DNA of 64,000 bases from Struthio camelus. Taxonomy: Eukaryota > Chordata > Aves > Struthioniformes > Struthionidae. Below the pieces are notes generated by a model, which saw nothing but the letters and a program-made list of their open reading frames with translations, had not been told where the DNA came from and made no database searches. Where the stretch lies: contig NC_090981.1 in assembly GCF_040807025.1 (NCBI RefSeq), positions 42,201,817-42,265,816 of the forward strand. Reading direction: 5' to 3'. Made by a program: the position numbers and the translations under genes. Position 1 is the stretch's first letter. Each line of letters begins with the position of its first letter. Below, piece after piece: positions 63,401 through 64,000 of the stretch.

Positions 63401-63625
63401 TGAAACAACTGTTGTAAAGGCCACATATAGTCAGATTCCAAATAAATCTAGGTGAATACTCATCTTCAGCTTCTCATATGATTCTGCCACAGTTAGAGCA
63501 ACTTTCAGTTTTGTATAAAATAAAACATACCTACAGAATTATTTTGCTGTCCCTCTACTGTAGCATTCAGTGAAAAAACAGGCTCAGAAATATTTTCAGA
63601 AAGTGAGGGACTGTTTATCCAACCC
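18322..63625 (-). CDS. ANKRD31: ANKRD31 (ankyrin repeat domain 31), 5'-partial, 21 coding exons
   Basis: Exons 5'->3' on the minus strand: 63531-63625, 62441-62487, 55990-56652, 52583-52860, 52134-52255, 49211-49390, 45817-45959, 44250-44400, 42185-42246, 39281-40739, 38532-38780, 35773-35918, 34075-34267, 32622-32764, 29006-29165, 28442-28551, 27597-27681, 25215-25311, 21550-22612, 19102-19242, 18322-18462. They total 5,728 nt: one base of a split codon plus 1,909 codons including the stop. All phases match. Architecture in residues of this partial product: ankyrin triplet about 425-555, second triplet about 1225-1355, coiled coil about 1385-1500, RAMA-like domain about 1785-1880. Two ankyrin triplets, a coiled coil and a conserved C-terminus are the known ANKRD31 plan. 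Known role in mouse: a meiotic axis protein that binds REC114 and controls number, timing and place of double-strand breaks. The start codon lies outside the window. Identity is from domain order and recognised segments, not a database search. Confidence 0.9.
18463..19101 (-). other. ANKRD31: ANKRD31 intron with G23 run
   Basis: Last coding intron. It carries a 23-base G homopolymer on the plus strand (18874-18896), hence C23 in the transcript. Otherwise AT-rich and unremarkable. Confidence 0.8.
18874..18896 (+). repeat. G23 homopolymer
   Basis: Twenty-three consecutive G on the plus strand, 206 bp downstream of the W20 donor. Such runs form G-quadruplexes and are unstable in replication and sequencing, so the exact length is uncertain. 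Confidence 0.9.
19102..19242 (-). CDS. ANKRD31: ANKRD31 coding exon W20, RAMA domain core
   Basis: 141 bp, phase 0 at both ends. Acceptor CTTTGTTAG, donor AATAAG|GTAGGC. It codes E-F-S-H-K-A-T-L-L-E-D-G-K-I, then N-P-V-Q-W-V-K-E-L-L-G and T-W-K-Y-V-W-N-K. The 'L..G.I' followed by 'P..WV' pattern fits the RAMA family. Confidence 0.92.
19243..21549 (-). other. ANKRD31: ANKRD31 intron
   Basis: AT-rich. Contains a perfect 11-bp stem with a 3-nt loop at 20394-20418 and a T17 run at 21014-21030. No exon candidate with matching phase was seen. Confidence 0.75.
21550..22612 (-). CDS. ANKRD31: ANKRD31 coding exon W19, coiled coil end, spacer, RAMA start
   Basis: 1,063 bp. Acceptor TTCCTATAG, donor CTTCAG|GTAATT. 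The first about 45 residues finish the coiled coil (L-V-Q-K-I-Q-N-Y-R-K-E-K). A Ser/Thr/Asn/Gln-rich spacer follows, with seven Gln in a row coded by CAG/CAA at 21841-21861. The last about 30 residues (L-I-D-L-L-E-L-G-R-I-K-P-G-E-N-V-L-E-F) begin a RAMA-type domain, also known from MPND and prokaryotic restriction/methylase-associated proteins. Confidence 0.92.
22613..25214 (-). other. ANKRD31: ANKRD31 intron
   Basis: No repeat family or exon recognised; the short minus-strand open frames at 23168-24720 lack splice support. Confidence 0.7.
25215..25311 (-). CDS. ANKRD31: ANKRD31 coding exon W18, coiled coil
   Basis: Acceptor TTGGACAG, donor AATACAG|GTAAGT. The coding part A-Y-I-Q-K-L-S-Q-I-Q-D-T-L-N-E-M-L continues the heptad pattern and ends A-K-K-Y with two bases of an Arg codon finished by W19. 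Confidence 0.87.
25312..27596 (-). other. ANKRD31: ANKRD31 intron
   Basis: AT-rich, with a moderately GC-rich block at 26700-27050 that gives a plus-strand open frame but no domain. It may be an old repeat; nothing firm. Confidence 0.65.
27597..27681 (-). CDS. ANKRD31: ANKRD31 coding exon W17, coiled coil start
   Basis: Acceptor ATTTGTTAG, donor GATGCAG|GTAGAA. It codes H-E-S-V-A-A-I-Q-D-T-E-Q-K-Q-K-E-L-F-L-L, a strongly helical Gln/Glu/Lys-rich stretch with hydrophobic positions spaced as heptads. Confidence 0.85.
27682..28441 (-). other. ANKRD31: ANKRD31 intron
   Basis: Single-copy-looking; nothing recognised. Confidence 0.75.
28442..28551 (-). CDS. ANKRD31: ANKRD31 coding exon W16
   Basis: The donor is AATGTG|GTAAGT. 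The acceptor is placed after TTGTGGAG because it supplies the two bases needed after W15; other AGs nearby break the phase. It codes a basic, Cys-containing segment: R-S-R-R-S-K-L-I-C-Y-D-C-C. The C-x2-C-C spacing is suggestive only; no zinc finger is claimed. Confidence 0.82.
28552..29005 (-). other. ANKRD31: ANKRD31 intron
   Basis: AT-rich; nothing recognised. Confidence 0.75.
29006..29165 (-). CDS. ANKRD31: ANKRD31 coding exon W15, second ankyrin module, repeat 3
   Basis: Phase 0 start V-V-R-I-L-L-Q-H-G-A-N-P-H-E-R, then a capping repeat G-E-T-A-L-D-K-A-C and E-L-L-K-S-Y-G-A. Ends ATTACAG|GTATGT with one base. It parallels W8 (L-L-K-S-Y near the end), so the whole module is paralogous to the first. 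Confidence 0.92.
29166..32621 (-). other. ANKRD31: ANKRD31 intron with possible ancient repeat
   Basis: At about 30230-30720 the GC content rises and a 12-bp palindrome TAAACCGGTTTA (30441-30452) occurs, which looks like a degraded interspersed repeat of unidentified family. A short tandem of about 18-bp period lies at 30652-30683. No exon seen. Confidence 0.5.
32622..32764 (-). CDS. ANKRD31: ANKRD31 coding exon W14, second ankyrin module, repeat 2
   Basis: 143 bp with phases 1 and 0, the same as W7. It codes G-W-T-A-I-H-E-A-S-N-R-G-F, then L-L-K-A-G-A-N-I-N-S-R, and starts repeat 3 with G-T-L-P-I-H-D-A-V. Donor TTGGAG|GTACAG, acceptor TTATTAG. Confidence 0.92.
32765..34074 (-). other. ANKRD31: ANKRD31 intron with AT-rich array
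   Basis: Holds the TTATATAA-rich array at 33955-34045, which ends about 30 bp from the W13 donor. The rest is unremarkable. Confidence 0.7.
33955..34045. repeat. AT-rich tandem array
   Basis: Repeated AATTATATAAA-like words over about 90 bp with almost no G or C; imperfect copies. Confidence 0.75.
34075..34267 (-). CDS. ANKRD31: ANKRD31 coding exon W13, second ankyrin module, repeat 1
   Basis: Acceptor GTTCCTAATGAG, donor AATGCAG|GTTTGA. After a linker comes G-E-N-Q-L-H-I-A-A-K-R-G-D, then L-V-K-T-L-I-S-S-G-I-C-V-N-E-K-D, a canonical ankyrin repeat. It ends with the first base of the Gly codon of repeat 2, as W6 does. Confidence 0.9.
34268..35772 (-). other. ANKRD31: ANKRD31 intron
   Basis: AT-rich, A-runs near 35070 and 35190; no repeat family recognised. 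Confidence 0.7.
35773..35918 (-). CDS. ANKRD31: ANKRD31 coding exon W12
   Basis: The donor GGAGGA|GTATGT and acceptor CTCTAAAG give the only solution found that takes in the one base left by W11 and hands phase 0 to W13. It codes a basic segment with V-R-T-R-K-Q-M-I-A-L-G and L-L-D-K-I-Q-Y-V-I-L-Q, probably helical, just before the second ankyrin module. The acceptor's pyrimidine tract is modest. Confidence 0.75.
35919..38531 (-). other. ANKRD31: ANKRD31 intron
   Basis: AT-rich, with a T-run at about 36758-36773 and TA/CA-rich sequence at 37090-37200. No exon candidate fits the phases of W11 and W12. Confidence 0.7.
38532..38780 (-). CDS. ANKRD31: ANKRD31 coding exon W11
   Basis: Acceptor AACCAACAG, donor AAATCAG|GTGAAA. 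Two bases finish an Asp codon from W10. The 82 codons are charged (T-E-G-T-E-K-N-E-E-E-R) and end in a basic, Ser/Gln-rich stretch (F-S-Q-R-S-K-G-Q-T-S-K-K-S). No domain. Confidence 0.82.
38781..39280 (-). other. ANKRD31: ANKRD31 intron
   Basis: Short AT-rich intron with a T-run near 39198; nothing else. Confidence 0.75.
39281..40739 (-). CDS. ANKRD31: ANKRD31 coding exon W10, giant central exon
   Basis: 1,459 bp, 486 codons plus one base, the largest exon in the window. Acceptor TTGTTTTGTAG, donor AAAATAG|GTGTC. The product is hydrophilic, rich in Glu, Ser, Thr, Asn and Gln, with no recognisable fold, and separates the two ankyrin modules. Long low-complexity central exons are typical of fast-evolving meiotic scaffold proteins. 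The open frame starts at the acceptor and no internal start is needed. Confidence 0.88.
40740..42184 (-). other. ANKRD31: ANKRD31 intron
   Basis: Somewhat GC-richer at 41580-41830, where plus-strand open frames occur without splice or domain support. Nothing recognised. Confidence 0.65.
42185..42246 (-). CDS. ANKRD31: ANKRD31 coding exon W9 (62 bp)
   Basis: A short exon behind a strong acceptor (TTTCTTTTCAG), donor CACCAG|GTACAT. Two bases complete the split Ala, then G-E-D-A-E-N-M-L-S-A-Q and onward to L-H-Q in phase 0. It links the first ankyrin module to the giant exon W10. No domain is seen. Confidence 0.82.
42247..44249 (-). other. ANKRD31: ANKRD31 intron containing CTAA-word tract
   Basis: More than half of the intron is the compositionally odd tract listed at 42840-43990. 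Confidence 0.7.
42840..43990 (+). repeat. degenerate CTAA/CCTA-rich tract of unknown origin
   Basis: About 1.15 kb in which the plus strand is C/T/A-rich and G-poor, with dozens of words such as AGCCCTAACC, TTAACCCTAGCC, AATCCTAATCC, CTAATTCTAACTCTAATC and AAACTCAGCCTCTAC (at 43690 and again at 43889). There is no fixed period by eye. It could be a decayed interstitial telomere-like array, a degraded satellite, or an old element. The long plus-strand open frames here follow from the bias and are not genes. Confidence 0.55.
44250..44400 (-). CDS. ANKRD31: ANKRD31 coding exon W8, first ankyrin module, repeat 3
   Basis: Starts in phase 0 right after the acceptor TTTTTCTAG. It codes M-A-E-L-L-L-W-Y-G-A-D-P-L, the second helix of an ankyrin repeat, then a capping repeat with C-A-L-E-E-A-S and L-L-K-S-Y. 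Ends ATATCAG|GTAGG with one base of an Ala codon. The ATG at the exon edge is a splice coincidence, not a start. Confidence 0.9.
44401..45816 (-). other. ANKRD31: ANKRD31 intron
   Basis: AT-rich, A-run near 44502; nothing recognised. Confidence 0.7.
45817..45959 (-). CDS. ANKRD31: ANKRD31 coding exon W7, first ankyrin module, repeat 2
   Basis: 143 bp. Starts in the Gly of G-W-T-A-L-H-E-A-S, an ankyrin helix motif, and continues through L-L-K-A-G-A-D-V-N-A-R to the start of the third repeat (T-P-L-Q-D-A-V), ending in phase 0 at TATGAG|GTATAT. Length and both phases equal those of W14 in the second module. Confidence 0.92.
45960..49210 (-). other. ANKRD31: ANKRD31 intron
   Basis: Includes a C-rich block at 46735-46930 resembling the tract at 42840-43990 (AGGCCTAATCC, repeated TAAATCTAG words) and a T-run at 48337-48350. 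No exon recognised. Confidence 0.6.
49211..49390 (-). CDS. ANKRD31: ANKRD31 coding exon W6, first ankyrin module, repeat 1
   Basis: Acceptor TTATTTTTCAG, donor TATGCTG|GTAAG. After about 25 residues of linker comes an ankyrin repeat: G-E-T-L-L-H-K-A-V, then L-V-C-N-I-I-K-A-G-A-N-I-N-A-Q-D. The exon ends with the first base of the Gly codon that opens the next repeat. Confidence 0.9.
50045..50094 (+). repeat. compound TA/TG/CA microsatellite
   Basis: TATATACACATATATGTGTG followed by an uninterrupted CA run at about 50073-50094. Confidence 0.9.
50776..50830 (+). repeat. two-copy tandem duplication
   Basis: Two copies of a 24/25-bp segment (AGCAGGAGGACAAATC..., then AGCAGGAAGGACAAATC...) at 50776-50799 and 50806-50830 that differ by one base. 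Confidence 0.85.
52134..52255 (-). CDS. ANKRD31: ANKRD31 coding exon W5, basic region
   Basis: Follows a T-rich acceptor (CTTGTCAG) and ends at AAAATTA|GTAAG. One base completes a Glu codon from W4; one base A is left to form Arg with W6. The coding part has a Lys/Arg cluster R-R-S-K-R-I-K-K-K-I, a likely nuclear localisation signal just before the first ankyrin module. Confidence 0.77.
52256..52582 (-). other. ANKRD31: ANKRD31 intron
   Basis: Short AT-rich intron; nothing recognised. Confidence 0.75.
52583..52860 (-). CDS. ANKRD31: ANKRD31 coding exon W4, basic region
   Basis: Begins L-V-G-D-Q-Q-R-E-K-E after an acceptor ending TGTCACAG and ends in phase 2 at TTTGA|GTATGA. The second half is strongly basic, with an S-S-R-K-R-R-D-H cluster that could be a nuclear localisation signal. 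An open frame continues past the donor to about 52531, but the downstream exon fits only if splicing occurs at 52583. Confidence 0.78.
52861..55989 (-). other. ANKRD31: ANKRD31 intron with purine array
   Basis: Holds the GA-rich array at 54229-54368 preceded by a G run at 54207-54218. The rest is AT-rich with no recognised family. Confidence 0.7.
54229..54368 (+). repeat. GA-rich array, 20-bp period
   Basis: Seven near-perfect copies of a 20-bp unit (AGAGAGAGAGAAAGAGAGCG), a purine strand broken by one C per unit. The open frames on both strands (Arg/Glu or Ser/Leu dipeptides) are repeat artefacts. The intronic transcript has the pyrimidine strand. Confidence 0.92.
55990..56652 (-). CDS. ANKRD31: ANKRD31 coding exon W3, acidic N-terminal region
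   Basis: 663 bp, exactly 221 codons, phase 0 at both ends. The acceptor follows TATGTTTAG; the donor is GAGCAA|GTATGT. The product is acidic and Ser/Thr-rich, with a segment S-D-A-L-P-V-E-L-V-A-A-L-N that I recognise as typical of the N-terminal part of vertebrate ANKRD31. No enzymatic motif is seen; it is probably largely disordered. Confidence 0.85.
58091..59206 (+). repeat. 20-bp minisatellite, about 55.8 identical copies
   Basis: The unit AGGAAGAGGAGGGCTGCTGA repeats 55 full times (58091-59190) plus a 16-base partial copy, with no mismatch seen. The unit is not a multiple of three and the complementary strand has no stop, so all three minus frames stay open and give the same 20-residue Ser/Pro/Leu repeat. 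That is a property of the array and not evidence of a gene. The purine strand is G-rich (GGAAGAGGAGGG). Confidence 0.97.
60358..60377 (+). repeat. TG microsatellite
   Basis: About ten uninterrupted GT units. Confidence 0.9.
60738..62147. repeat. 42-bp inverted repeat bracketing 1.3 kb
   Basis: 60738-60779 and the reverse complement of 62106-62147 agree at 39 of 42 bases (core GGGAGCTTTCCTAAGAAGCT). The arms face inward like terminal inverted repeats. No transposase frame lies between them. Confidence 0.6.
62441..62487 (-). CDS. ANKRD31: ANKRD31 coding exon W2 (47 bp)
   Basis: A very short exon with a convincing acceptor (T-rich tract ending GTCCTAG) and donor GAAAAG|GTTAGT. It takes two bases to complete an Asp codon split from W1, then codes L-D-N-R-V-V-G-F-L-K-D-S-E-E-K and ends in phase 0, as W3 requires. 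The phase fit on both sides is the main support. Confidence 0.68.
62488..63530 (-). other. ANKRD31: ANKRD31 intron
   Basis: Includes a block at about 62935-63025 that resembles 61668-61755 (both with AAAACTAACC and a following A-run), probably two copies of an old dispersed repeat. No exon seen. Confidence 0.6.
63531..63625 (-). CDS. ANKRD31: ANKRD31 coding exon W1 (most 5' in window)
   Basis: The acceptor ends TCCTAG and the donor reads GTAG|GTATGT. The exon enters with one base of a split codon and leaves with one, and is open in only one frame (31 full codons, starting G-W-I-N-S-P and ending N-N-S-V). It joins W2 in frame. No known domain. It is the weakest exon of the model because its upstream partner is outside the window. 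Confidence 0.62.
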
Positions 63626-64000
63626 CTAGGATTAAATAATATAATAAAAACTTTCAGAGATCTGGTCAGCTTGTTTTTACAGTAGTTAAGATTCATGAAG
63701 CTTTGTACTCATAATTATTTGCAGGAGCAATTGCAGTCATTTTAAAGGTATACTTCTCTAATTCAGAAGGACATGTAGTTACTAAGACTTCCAGATTTCC
63801 TAGGTCGAGCTAGCCATGTTTTTTTTGTTTTTTACACTTATTTCTGTACTTCTATTTTAAATACACTTTCTGCTGAAATCCTTCCATAATTTCTTAGGCG
63901 ATGAGGTCTAATAAATCTCTTTGTTACAAATTCTTGCCTAACAATTTTCCCCGAGTAGTCCACTGTCATTCCTGTTGCTTATATCCTTACACCATTAAAG
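63626..64000 (-). other. upstream intron or 5' flank of ANKRD31
   Basis: No coding exon in phase with W1 was found. A 43-codon minus-strand open frame (63838-63969) is present but unexplained. Confidence 0.5.

Noticed and set aside
1..64000. Prokaryotic-type systems (CRISPR, operons, insertion sequences)
   Set aside because: Intron-exon structure, CR1 LINEs and base composition show vertebrate DNA; the only arrays lack spacers.

Overview
The window is vertebrate nuclear DNA and almost certainly avian. It has one widely spaced, intron-rich gene on the minus strand, a single GC-rich CpG island, and AT-rich flanks. The clearest mobile-element remnants are CR1 LINE fragments: one has the bird-type 3' end (14795-15075), and two are older and of the kind shared with turtles and crocodilians. 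The species cannot be told from this sequence.

The main gene is a 5'-truncated ANKRD31 on the minus strand. I assembled 21 coding exons (63625 down to 18322) by reading acceptors, donors and phases. Every junction keeps frame and ends are GT-AG throughout. The joined exons give 1,908 codons plus a stop; the first coding exon(s) lie beyond base 64000. Encoded in order are an acidic N-terminal region, a basic region, a first triplet of ankyrin repeats, a very long fast-evolving spacer, a second ankyrin triplet, a coiled coil, a Ser/Thr/Gln-rich spacer with a short polyglutamine, and a C-terminal RAMA-type domain. In mammals ANKRD31 is a meiotic chromosome-axis protein. It binds REC114 and helps place programmed DNA double-strand breaks, notably in the pseudoautosomal region.

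Layout: 1-2700 is non-coding with an antisense CR1. 2700-4300 is a CpG island with a good minus-strand splice donor at 3371 and a plus-strand donor at 4097; by amniote gene order (GCNT4-ANKRD31-HMGCR) the minus-strand transcript would be GCNT4. 4300-17960 is the spacer between that promoter and the 3' end of ANKRD31, with two CR1 pieces. 17960-63625 is ANKRD31. 63626-64000 is intron or 5' flank.

Notable extra structure: a minisatellite of about 55.8 identical 20-bp units in an ANKRD31 intron (58091-59206); a second array with a 20-bp period in another intron (about 54229-54368); a 23-base G run; a 1.1-kb intronic tract full of CTAA/CCTA-like words; and a 42-bp inverted repeat bracketing 1.3 kb. 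No tRNA, rRNA, CRISPR array or intact retroviral gene was seen.
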